A DNA stretch of 36,366 bases from Verrucomicrobiales bacterium (lineage in GTDB: Bacteria > Verrucomicrobiota > Verrucomicrobiia > Verrucomicrobiales > DEV007): the NCBI GenBank assembly GCA_021648365.1, contig JAKISY010000043.1, positions 1 to 36,366 on the forward strand. Reading direction: 5' to 3'. A program made the position numbers and the translations under genes. The notes under the pieces were generated by a model. The model did no database searches. It was not told the origin of the DNA and saw only the letters and a program-made list of their open reading frames with translations. Below, one piece after another: positions 16,269 to 23,537 of this stretch (positions are counted from its first letter, which is position 1; every line of letters begins with the position of its first letter).

Positions 16269-16685
16269 ATGAGAATAACGAAGAAGTCAATGCAGCTCGG
16301 CGTAGTTCTAGCGGGAATAATTTCACTTACCCTAACGGTAAGTTCTTTTTATTCGGACAACCTAATTCTCCCAGTGCCTTTTTTAGTGGTTTCATTATTG
16401 GGTTTCCGTTTTTTTTGGAAACTCGTATACAATGTTAACCTCTCCGATTCTGGAGCATTGATATGTGACTGTGCGTTTTACTCCTTTGAAGTACCTGTGG
16501 AGAGAATACAATCAATCACAGTCAATCATAGTTGTGATGATAATACCGTTAGTATCCTTACAATTGAAAAGAAAAAAATCAATGTATGGAAAGAACATGG
16601 AAAAACTCAAAGCATAGTCTCCCAAGTCACGAAAAAAAATAAGAATATCAAAGTTTTTGATTCCAAAAACTGGATACTCAGATGA
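16269..16685 (+). CDS. Small membrane protein with a PH-like tail
   Basis: This protein has about 138 aa. Two hydrophobic segments (about 10-28 and 32-52) are followed by an alternating beta-rich soluble part with FEVPVERIQSITVNH, similar in style to bacterial PH-domain proteins. The assignment is tentative. ATG 16269 is preferred because GGAGG lies 9 bases upstream. A GTG six bases earlier is also in frame. Base composition is clearly more AT-rich than serS or tilS on either side, and it is bounded by short repeats, so it was probably acquired. Confidence 0.6.
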   Translation: MRITKKSMQLGVVLAGIISLTLTVSSFYSDNLILPVPFLVVSLLGFRFFWKLVYNVNLSDSGALICDCAFYSFEVPVERIQSITVNHSCDDNTVSILTIEKKKINVWKEHGKTQSIVSQVTKKNKNIKVFDSKNWILR

Positions 16686-16788
16686 TTAAGCTAAATAAAA
16701 ACAAATTGGTGTCTATCACTGTCCATTTGACTCCGTCTATCTCTGCTTCGCTACGGTTGTGGTTTCATCCTTCAATTTTTTCAAAACG

Positions 16789-17760
16789 ATGACCGATGCT
16801 TTTTTTGCTCAACTACGGGAGGATTATTCTCCTCGGCGAAAGTATTTGATCGGTGTGTCGGGGGGGCGTGATTCGGTGATGTTGTTGCATGCCTTGCATC
16901 AGGCGGGGTTTAAGAGCTTGGTGGTGTGTCATTTAAATCATGCGTTGCGTGGTCGCGCTTCGGGGCAGGATGCCGCTTTTGTGAAACGCCTCGCTCAGCG
17001 CTTAACTTATCAGTATGAGAGCCAACGAGTTGATGTGAAGGCGAGTGCCAAAACAAACAAGGTATCGATCGAGGTGGCAGCCCGACAGGCGCGGCATGAT
17101 TTTTTTGCCAAGGTGGCTAAAGCACAAAAGTGCCGGCGATTGTTTCTCGCTCATCATGCGGATGATCAGGTTGAGACGGTATTGATCAATCTGTTTCGTG
17201 GCAGCGGTTTGCGGGGACTGGCGGGTATGCGAGCCAGTGCCATGCATACCATTGAGGGTGTCGAAGTGGAATTTTTGCGTCCTCTTTTGGAGCTGTGGCG
17301 AGCTGATATCGATGAATACCTAGAGCAGTATGAAATTGTTTATCGAGAGGACGCGAGCAATGAGTCTCACTTTGCCTTGCGCAATCGTATTCGTCACCGC
17401 TTGTTGCCAGAGATCGAGCAGGTGTTCGAGCGCGACGTGCGTGGTGCGGTTCAGCGAATGGCAAAAATGGCGGGCGCGGAGAATGCGGCGTTGGAAGCCG
17501 TGATTGAGGCGAGTCACCCAGGATTGAGCGCAAAGAATGCTGACTTGCCAGTGGCGACTTTACGCAGTTTGCCAGAAGCACTACAGGCACGGGTGATTCG
17601 TCAGTGGCTTAACAATAACGGTATTCCAGGCACGGGTTTTCGCGAGGTGGAAGCGATACGTTCACTGGTTCCACTAGGGAGTCAGGTGGCTAAGATCAAT
17701 TTGCCTCAGAAAAAATGTGCACGTCGTCGACAAGGGCGCATTTTTATTGATCTGGCGTGA
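16789..17760 (+). CDS. tilS: tRNA(Ile)-lysidine synthetase
   Basis: This 323-aa N-type ATP pyrophosphatase modifies C34 of tRNA-Ile(CAU) to lysidine, so that the tRNA reads AUA. The PP-loop SGGRDS lies at 24-29. HLNHALRG, the AHHADDQVET segment and LINLFRGSGLRGLAGM are typical of TilS. It is shorter than the 432-aa Escherichia coli enzyme because the C-terminal domain is reduced, as in other short TilS proteins. An upstream GTG at 16759 is in frame, but ATG 16789 gives the usual N-terminus. It converges with the next, leftward gene. Confidence 0.93.
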   Translation: MTDAFFAQLREDYSPRRKYLIGVSGGRDSVMLLHALHQAGFKSLVVCHLNHALRGRASGQDAAFVKRLAQRLTYQYESQRVDVKASAKTNKVSIEVAARQARHDFFAKVAKAQKCRRLFLAHHADDQVETVLINLFRGSGLRGLAGMRASAMHTIEGVEVEFLRPLLELWRADIDEYLEQYEIVYREDASNESHFALRNRIRHRLLPEIEQVFERDVRGAVQRMAKMAGAENAALEAVIEASHPGLSAKNADLPVATLRSLPEALQARVIRQWLNNNGIPGTGFREVEAIRSLVPLGSQVAKINLPQKKCARRRQGRIFIDLA

Positions 17761-17809
17761 ATCGAGCAAGGTCGGCGAAACTTGGCGATCCGCGGATCAG
17801 GGCTGGACA

Positions 17810-18690
17810 TTAGTTCTTGTCCTTTTTGCTCTTACTGCTTTTTGAGTTTTTCTCTCCAGCGGTGGCGATCAGTTCATTGATTAGAGTATTCATGTCCTCT
17901 ACTTCGCTTTTGGTGAAGGCTTTAGATTCGGGCACATCGAGCATGTCCTTGAGTCGTTCTACTCCGGCGGTTAGCTTTTGGATGTGTTCGGTTTCTTGAA
18001 CTTTAGGTTCGAGCGTTTGTAGAGATAGTAAAAAATACTCAGCGACATCTACACGAGCAAGGATTTTTGCCTTTTTGGCATCAAAAGGATCTAACGAGGT
18101 TACGCAGGCGATTTCAAAAGCTCGTAGCCAGCCGCCGAGACTGATCAAGTGAGCGGCATCCACATCGCGCAGTAGTACCATTTCGTATTCGACGTCTTTT
18201 TGAGTTTTTGCCAATTCGTCTTTCAATTTATCCCACTTACCAAGGGCACTGTTTTCCAACAGGCTTTTGGTGTGGCTCGATAAACGAGTGCCTGCGCCTA
18301 AAATTTTAGCACGTTTCCACAGTGCTCTCCCGACGGCCTCTAGGTCGAGGATTTTCTCAGCCTCTACGACCAAAAAGCCGTCAGCGATCAGTCCGCCTAA
18401 CTCTAGAGCGAGTCGGGTCCGATCAGTGGGGGTGGAGGAAGGGATGGGGCGTTTGAGTTTTTCGTAAGGTAGGTCTCCGAGGGAGTCTAGGTCTTCAAAG
18501 ATTTTTTTGATTGAGGGCGCGGTGAATTTATTGACACCGAACTCTTCTCTTACGTGAGCATCTTCGAGCAAATCAGCGGGAATATCTTGTGCAAAAGACC
18601 AGCAGGGGCTCAAAGCGAGTAGGCGAGTAGGGCGAGTAGATATAAGCCAGCACTCTTGGTGAAGAGATGTAAACGGATGTGGGGGCTCAT
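17810..18690 (-). CDS. Putative secreted protein with a frameshifted signal peptide
   Basis: The body (from ALSPCWSFAQ, near 18620, to 17810) encodes an approximately 270-aa helical, Lys/Glu/Leu-rich protein of unknown family, ending in a lysine/serine tail. A good signal peptide starts at ATG 18690 (MSPHIRLHLFTKSAG then leucine-rich) but in a different frame. The frames meet in a tandem repeat, read on the minus strand as CTACTCGCC, CTACTCGC and CTACTCGCT. Adding one base to the 8-base middle unit joins them into a hydrophobic core followed by SFAQ, a plausible cleavage site. In the body frame alone, the protein could start at 18730 with an unconvincing N-terminus. This is either phase variation, decay or a sequence error. 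Confidence 0.6.
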
Positions 18691-18895
18691 GAATTTGAAA
18701 CGGGTGATAACTGTAAACGACCAGATGCAATTACCTTTCTGGCACGTTTAAAGATAGCGTCTGAAACGTAGTTTGCCAGTTTTTGTTTTGCCCGATTAAG
18801 GGTTTGAGGAAAAACCATGAGGTCAGACGAAATTTAATCTCTGTTGATTTTTATGAAAACTATAGTAAGCTGTTTGTTTTTTTGATTTGTGGAAC

Positions 18896-18916
18896 TGACT
18901 CATTATCACTGAGTCA
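18896..18916. promoter_or_regulatory. Palindrome upstream of the L,D-transpeptidase gene
   Basis: TGACTCA (18896-18902) and TGAGTCA (18910-18916) form a perfect 7-bp inverted repeat with a 7-base spacer, ending 30 bases before the start codon. A TATAGT hexamer at 18861-18866 could be a -10 element. The palindrome would then lie in the leader as an operator or hairpin. Confidence 0.45.
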
Positions 18917-18946
18917 CGCGATTTAGTCACCTCGCCGCTCATATTT

Positions 18947-19714
18947 ATGAAAAATCACCAGCCCCTCACTCGTCATTTCAAGCGCCTGTTCACCCTAGCG
19001 ATGAGCTGTGCAGTGTTATTGATGTTTTGTCAGTGTTCGACGGTTTCGAATAACAAAGCGACGCGTGTGGTGATTTCGGTGAAGGAGCAGAAATTGGCTT
19101 TGTATAGAGATGGTAAGCTGATCCGTAAGTATCCCGTTTCAACTTCAAAATTTGGCGAGGGCGATAAACCTGGCAGCTACCATACGCCACTAGGCACGAT
19201 GAAGGTGGCGGAAAAAATAGGTGGCAATGCGCCTCGGGGAGCTGTTTTCAAATCACGTCGCCGCACCGGCGAGATTTTGAAACCCAATGCGCCAGGACGA
19301 GATCCTATCGTATCGCGTATCATTTGGCTGACAGGGACGGAGAAGCGTAACAAGCACGCCTATAAACGGTTTATTTATATCCATGGCACCGCAGAAGAGA
19401 AGAAAATTGGGCAAATAGCGAGTTATGGCTGCATTCGTATGCGTTCACGTGACGTGATCCATTTATACAAAAAAATAGGCAAAGGTACCGAAGTCGAAGT
19501 GGTGCGAGGTTCTTTGCCAGGTTCGTTGATTCAGGCGACTTTGGCACCAGCAGTCGCGGCGGTATCTGCGATCGGAGCAAGCGCCGATCTTGCCAAAGCT
19601 GAGCGTGTCCCTTCGCATCCCGCTTTGCAGAAGGATCGCCACATGCCTACTTTGGTGCTGAGCTCGAACGGTGGGGCTTCGTGGGCCACACCGGCCTCAG
19701 AACTTGGGCATTGA
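18947..19714 (+). CDS. YkuD-family L,D-transpeptidase
   Basis: This 255-aa exported protein has a hydrophobic N-terminal segment (about 12-30) ending in a cysteine-rich FCQCS stretch. That could be a lipoprotein signal, but it is not a standard lipobox. The YkuD catalytic domain spans about 40-190, with H146 (IHGT) and the SYGCIRM motif carrying nucleophile C162 and R164. Such enzymes make 3-3 peptidoglycan cross-links or attach proteins to the wall in the periplasm. The C-terminal 60 residues are not part of the domain and are Ala/Ser-rich. Promoter-like and palindromic sequences precede it. Confidence 0.88.
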   Translation: MKNHQPLTRHFKRLFTLAMSCAVLLMFCQCSTVSNNKATRVVISVKEQKLALYRDGKLIRKYPVSTSKFGEGDKPGSYHTPLGTMKVAEKIGGNAPRGAVFKSRRRTGEILKPNAPGRDPIVSRIIWLTGTEKRNKHAYKRFIYIHGTAEEKKIGQIASYGCIRMRSRDVIHLYKKIGKGTEVEVVRGSLPGSLIQATLAPAVAAVSAIGASADLAKAERVPSHPALQKDRHMPTLVLSSNGGASWATPASELGH

Positions 19715-19813
19715 TAGGCGAGACCTTTTAAGCTCCCATCACTAGAAATCTAAGACTGACATATTTATCGCTCTTGGTCTAGACAGTTTCGGCTTGTGGC
19801 TCTAAGATCCTGC

Positions 19814-20329
19814 ATGGACTTGGATAGTAAATTGCAAAACCTGCTCAATGAGCAGATCAATCACGAAATGTCGTCTTCTTATGTGTACTTGGCGATGTCG
19901 TCATGGTTCGAGGAGACGCCTTATTCTGGTTTTGCTCAGTGGATGTACACGCAGAGCTTGGAAGAAACCGATCACGCGATGAAGTTTTATCGTTTTCTCG
20001 CCGATCGTAATGCCAAGGTGGAGTTGATGGCGATTGAGCAGCCTTCTGCTGATTACGATAGTGTTCTCGACGTGTTCAAGGCAAGTCTCGGGCAAGAGCG
20101 GAGAGTCACCGCTCAAATTCATGACTTGTATTCGCTCGCGGACGAAGTGCGGGATCATGAAACCAAAAATTTCCTCAACTGGTTTCTTGATGAGCAGGTT
20201 GAAGAAGAAAAAAACGTGCGTGACATGATCGATCGTTTGGAGCTAGTCGGGGTCAATCCTGTGGGGTTATTGCAATTGGATCAGGAAGCTGCGGGGAGAA
20301 AACCGGTCGCTGCGTCCGGCGCAGTGTGA
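19814..20329 (+). CDS. ftnA: Ferritin (non-haem, FtnA type)
   Basis: This 171-aa four-helix iron-storage protein has ferroxidase-site residues aligning with E. coli FtnA at a one-residue offset: E18, E51, H54, E95, Q128 and E131. No haem-binding methionine typical of bacterioferritin is apparent. ATG 19814 gives the family-typical beginning, although a GTG at 19796 is in frame. The last about 15 residues (AAGRKPVAASGAV) extend past the usual end. It stands alone, follows the transpeptidase gene by 99 bases, and ends at a hairpin. Confidence 0.92.
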   Translation: MDLDSKLQNLLNEQINHEMSSSYVYLAMSSWFEETPYSGFAQWMYTQSLEETDHAMKFYRFLADRNAKVELMAIEQPSADYDSVLDVFKASLGQERRVTAQIHDLYSLADEVRDHETKNFLNWFLDEQVEEEKNVRDMIDRLELVGVNPVGLLQLDQEAAGRKPVAASGAV

Positions 20330-20351
20330 GGGGAGTTCTTTTATCCCAAAC

Positions 20352-20370
20352 CCCACGGTGATGCCGTGGG
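20352..20370 (+). terminator. Hairpin after ferritin
   Basis: CCCACGG (20352-20358) pairs with CCGTGGG (20364-20370) around a 5-base loop, 22 bases after the ferritin stop codon. The trailing sequence CTTTCAGAT is only weakly T-rich, so termination is probable but not certain. Confidence 0.55.
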
Positions 20371-20402
20371 CTTTCAGATCTGATCCCTTCGGGGTAAATT
20401 GC

Positions 20403-20483
20403 TCAGTTGTGGTGCGCTTTATAAACTTGAGCCGCCGCTGCGATTTTTTTAATTCCTTCGAGGTTCAAAGCTTCACCTATCAT
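20403..20483 (-). CDS. 26-aa open frame coupled to the PIN remnant
   Basis: ATG 20481-20483 shares one base with the TAA stop codon of the PIN frame (TAATG), and the frame runs 26 codons to a TGA at 20403. It encodes a small helical, alanine-rich peptide ending AAAAQVYKAHHN. The junction looks like translational coupling. The frame is very short and may be chance or part of the decayed toxin gene. Confidence 0.25.
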   Translation of the reverse strand: MIGEALNLEGIKKIAAAAQVYKAHHN

Positions 20484-20740
20484 TAATCTGTGGCATTTAC
20501 TATCATGCCTTCAGCTTCTGCTAATAGCTTTTGTTTTGCGTCAAAGGTAAGGAAATGCAATGAGCCCAAATGTAAGGCCGTTGCTACATGTAGAATATCT
20601 GCAAAGCGATGCCCTTTGGCCTCTGTATGTTGGTGGCTCAAACGTTCGGCTATTTGATGGACATCTGCCCAATCGATAGGTGCCAAACAAAGCACGCCAT
20701 GGACAGTAGCGCGGTGATAGATCTCCTCCACATTTGCCAT
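20483..20740 (-). pseudogene. Truncated VapC-type PIN-domain toxin remnant
   Basis: The 85 residues match only the C-terminal two thirds of a PIN domain: HRFADILHVATALHLGSLHFLTFDAKQ carries two of the conserved acidic positions. The N-terminal strand with the first catalytic aspartate is missing, and an in-frame TAG lies four codons before the ATG. Full VapC toxins are about 130-140 aa, so this is probably an inactive remnant. No VapB-like antitoxin gene lies upstream. The next gene is the Arg/Ser-rich protein, whose stop codon is 35 bases away. A 5' deletion that removed the antitoxin is a reasonable reading. Confidence 0.75.
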
Positions 20741-20775
20741 CTGGAGGAGCTACGTCGTGTCTGAAGCGACGCCTG

Positions 20776-21669
20776 CTATTCAGCAGCTTCGCTTGTCGGT
20801 GGCTCTTCTGATTTAGCGGGAGGGACTTCCTCGGTGCTACTGTTAGAGGTGTCTGGCTTTGCTTCTTTACTAACACTCTCACTAGCGGGCGCATTTTTTT
20901 CAGCACTTGCACGTAGATCATTTTTGTCGTTAGCCGTGTCTTGCTGCTCTGCGCGGTTCTCCTCTGCAGTTTTGGGGCGATAAAGATCGTCACGGAAACG
21001 TAGAAAAATGTCGGCAAGCACGAAGCTTCGGCGTACCAACTCATAAGCTTCGTCTTCGTTGAACATTGCGGTGCTCTCTTCACTGACGTCAGCTCGGTAA
21101 AGTTCCCAGGCTTTACTTTGCAGCTCTTCTGGATTGACGGGAGGAAGTCTCAAGCCTGGTTTGGGGCGGTTGCTTCGTCCGCTACGAGATGAGCTATTGC
21201 GTGAAGAAGAAGAGCCTGAGCGACGGCGATTGTTAGAATCGGATCTTCGTCGTTGTGGGCGTTGAGAGTTGCGTTGTCTGGATGAGCTAGAAGAGTTGGA
21301 GTCTTCGCCTTCCTGCGCAGGGCTATCGTCTTTGTTAGAAGCTTCGCCGTCTTTGTCGCTTTTGTCACGGTCAGAGCGTCTGCGATTAGAGTCAGATTTG
21401 CGCTTCGCTGGGCGTTGCGCGGGTTGGCGTCGATTTTCTGAATCTGAGCTGCTAGTGTTCTCCTTAGCTGTGGACTCTTGTTGTGGGGATTCTGAGCTTG
21501 GTGCAGACTCTGGGCTGTCTTCGCTTTGACGGCTTCTTGATGAACTCTGTTTCTTGCTGCTGGAAGTACGGCGACGCACGGGCGCTTTTTTTTCTGGATT
21601 AGAGCTTGAGTCTGAGGTGGCTTCTGGTTTTGGGACCGGGGTGTTGGCTTCGTCGTTGTTGTCACTCAT
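20776..21669 (-). CDS. Arg/Ser-rich, largely disordered protein
   Basis: This 297-aa protein has residues 1-170 that are extremely rich in S, R, D, E, N and K, including many RRR, SSS and RS runs reminiscent of eukaryotic RS domains. A short block of ordinary sequence follows (about 172-232: LPPVNPEELQSKAWELYR, then EDEAYELVRRSFVLADIFLRFRDDLYR) and may fold as helices. The tail is acidic and Pro/Ser/Thr-rich. There is no membrane segment. Nucleic-acid binding or condensate formation would suit the composition, but the function is unknown. The ATG is 52 bases downstream of the membrane-anchored protein gene, so they may share a transcript. Confidence 0.8.
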   Translation of the reverse strand: MSDNNDEANTPVPKPEATSDSSSNPEKKAPVRRRTSSSKKQSSSRSRQSEDSPESAPSSESPQQESTAKENTSSSDSENRRQPAQRPAKRKSDSNRRRSDRDKSDKDGEASNKDDSPAQEGEDSNSSSSSRQRNSQRPQRRRSDSNNRRRSGSSSSRNSSSRSGRSNRPKPGLRLPPVNPEELQSKAWELYRADVSEESTAMFNEDEAYELVRRSFVLADIFLRFRDDLYRPKTAEENRAEQQDTANDKNDLRASAEKNAPASESVSKEAKPDTSNSSTEEVPPAKSEEPPTSEAAE

Positions 21670-21721
21670 ATAGGTAAAGGTATTGGTTGGTTTTGTTGGT
21701 CTGCATAAAAGCAGAGCAAAG

Positions 21722-22495
21722 TTATTCGCTTAGGCGTATTTTTATTTGTCCGTTTTCTATTTTGAAATCTTCGATACCGTCTGCAATTCGTTTTAATAAT
21801 CCTGTGCCTTCCGGTCCGCTATCGAGGTCAATCAGGTTTTTATTCTTCAGATCAAACAGCCAAGCATTAGGAAGCGGGATGCCGCTTACGGTAACGTTGT
21901 CCAGAGTAAACTGAAGTTGGCGGTTTTCATCAAGAAAAATGCGTATAGTGATATTAGCTCGCAAGGTTTTTCCACCGACTACCGCTACATCCTCTGGCAC
22001 GGGGAAAACTATTTTGGCTACGGCTGCGTCTTTTTTCAGATCGATGTACAATTTGTCCGCCAACTCAGTGTTGTGGTGCAGGACTCCGTTGATCTCTTTT
22101 TCTGTAAAAATGATGGTGCGCCGGTCTTCTTCACTAGGGGCGGGGGCACTTTCAGAATCCTGGATGATGATCGGGCGGTCGTTGGGTTCGAGAACGCTGG
22201 AATCCACAAAAACGGCATCGCCGCCAGCGAGTTCGATTTTGTCATTGATGACCAGCTGTTCCTTTTTGCTCAAATTAACGGGAGAAAAAGCACTGGCATG
22301 GAAATAATACCAGTACCAGCCACCCGCGCCTACTGCGAGGAGCGTCAGTAGTGACAAAAAAACGAGGGCAAAGGTTTTGAGTCCACTGCGTTTAGGGGCT
22401 GGGGTTTCCAGTCGTGGCGCCCCGTCGATGCCAGTTGCGAGATCGGGAGCTGGCAGTTTAGGGGGCTGTTCGGAAAAGGGTTCTTCGGAGTTCAT
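21722..22495 (-). CDS. Membrane-anchored extracytoplasmic protein, YpmS-like in style
   Basis: This 257-aa protein has a cytoplasmic Pro-rich N-terminus (1-38), one transmembrane segment (about 40-64, ending in GGWYWYYF) and an extracytoplasmic domain. FTEKEINGVLHHN followed by beta-rich sequence resembles the DUF2140/YpmS group, but the similarity is only impressionistic. ATG 22495 gives the shortest sensible N-terminus. The frame extends to 22564 with a less convincing start. It is transcribed toward the Arg/Ser-rich gene with a 52-base gap. Confidence 0.7.
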   Translation of the reverse strand: MNSEEPFSEQPPKLPAPDLATGIDGAPRLETPAPKRSGLKTFALVFLSLLTLLAVGAGGWYWYYFHASAFSPVNLSKKEQLVINDKIELAGGDAVFVDSSVLEPNDRPIIIQDSESAPAPSEEDRRTIIFTEKEINGVLHHNTELADKLYIDLKKDAAVAKIVFPVPEDVAVVGGKTLRANITIRIFLDENRQLQFTLDNVTVSGIPLPNAWLFDLKNKNLIDLDSGPEGTGLLKRIADGIEDFKIENGQIKIRLSE

Positions 22496-22779
22496 GATGG
22501 GATTAGGATAAGCTCTATGTGCTGTAGAGGGTATGAGAAAATTGAGGTAATTTTGTAATAGCATAGCTGATTACGATGCACTTTCACATTGATACTACCC
22601 GCTCCAAGTTCGATGCCGCTGTCGCGGGTGTGCTTGATACGATTGTGAGCGATTTGTGTGTCACGTCCTTGTTCGGGATTTTCTAAGGGGATGGGCCGAC
22701 GGTTTAGCTGCGGGTAGCGAGGAGCGGTAGAAGTGAACTATGCTGAGGCTCATCCATAGCCATGGAGCGGTTAGGAGTT
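22496..22779. other. Non-coding gap with a possible 36-codon remnant
   Basis: This gap lies between two leftward genes and has no supported gene. A rightward frame of 36 codons (22576-22686, starting MHFHIDTTRSKFD) reads like the start of a protein that stops abruptly. It could be a truncated gene, but no family is recognised. Confidence 0.4.
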
Positions 22780-23370
22780 TCATTGGCTAGACAAGCGGTA
22801 GTGGCCGGTGATTTTGAAATCAAACAAGCGGTCTTCTTCTTGCGTTCCTAATCCGATGTTGTGAATGACTAAGGGGGTGCCTTCGCGGGTCTTTTTATCG
22901 CTGACGATCATGATGTGAGGTAGGTGGGGAGGAACGATGCAGCTGACAATATCGCCGGGTTGATAATCTTTGGCGTGGCTTGAGATGGGGATTTGGAAGG
23001 CTTGTCGCTTGAAATAGGTTTTGAGATTGGGGACTCGGCGGTGATCGATATTTTTGTCGGGGCGTTTAAGGTTCCAGTTTTTTGGGTAAGCGGAAAAGTG
23101 AGCCTTCATGTCTTCGTGAACCCGTTTCTGAAGATCCCATTTCCAAGCTTTGCGCAATGCGCGGATCACCACGTCGGTGCAAACTCCAGATTCGATCGGC
23201 ACATCGCCTTGCGGGTATTCGAGGGTCTGATAACTACCATCGTAGCGCAGGGTGACCCCTATTTGAGAACGTGCAGCCTGAACGAGTAGCCTTGCATCAG
23301 TTTCCTCGGCGTCTAGTTGGCATAGAGTCGTGGCGAATAGGATGGTGATGAGAGCGAGGTATGGCATCAT
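22780..23370 (-). CDS. DUF1287 family exported protein (YijF-like)
   Basis: This 196-aa protein has an N-terminal signal peptide (about 1-21). The mature part has the DUF1287 pattern: GVCTDVVIRALRKA with C64, HIMIVSD with H152, and IHNIG near 170. The Cys-His-His/Asn arrangement is like that of NlpC/P60-type cysteine hydrolases, so a role at the cell wall is plausible. The substrate is unknown. It lies downstream of clpC on the same strand, separated by a hairpin element, and is probably a separate unit. Confidence 0.85.
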   Translation of the reverse strand: MMPYLALITILFATTLCQLDAEETDARLLVQAARSQIGVTLRYDGSYQTLEYPQGDVPIESGVCTDVVIRALRKAWKWDLQKRVHEDMKAHFSAYPKNWNLKRPDKNIDHRRVPNLKTYFKRQAFQIPISSHAKDYQPGDIVSCIVPPHLPHIMIVSDKKTREGTPLVIHNIGLGTQEEDRLFDFKITGHYRLSSQ

Positions 23371-23443
23371 GTGTAATATACACAGAATTAGGAGGCACTC
23401 TTACAAACAAATTTAGCAAATTTTTGGATGAACGCGAAGGGGT

Positions 23444-23491
23444 GCCGTCAAGACGGCTGGAGGAAAGCGGCGTCGAGCCGCGCGCACTCCA
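23444..23491. repeat. Two-hairpin palindromic intergenic element
   Basis: GCCGTC-AA-GACGGC (23444-23457) is immediately followed by a nested hairpin. The outer stem is TGGAG (23458-23462) with CTCCA (23487-23491). The inner stem is GCGGC (23467-23471) with GCCGC (23477-23481), with loop GTCGA. It lies between clpC and the DUF1287 gene. It has no T-run, so it looks more like a REP-type element than a simple terminator. Confidence 0.65.
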
Positions 23492-23537
23492 AAGCAAGAC
23501 GGTGTTTTGAAGCGCTGCTACGTGCTGTGCTTGGTTT

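Noticed and set aside
17787..17798. 12-bp palindrome GATCCGCGGATC between tilS and the next gene
   Set aside because: It is perfect but short, has no T-run and no second copy was noticed. It may be a chance site between convergent genes.
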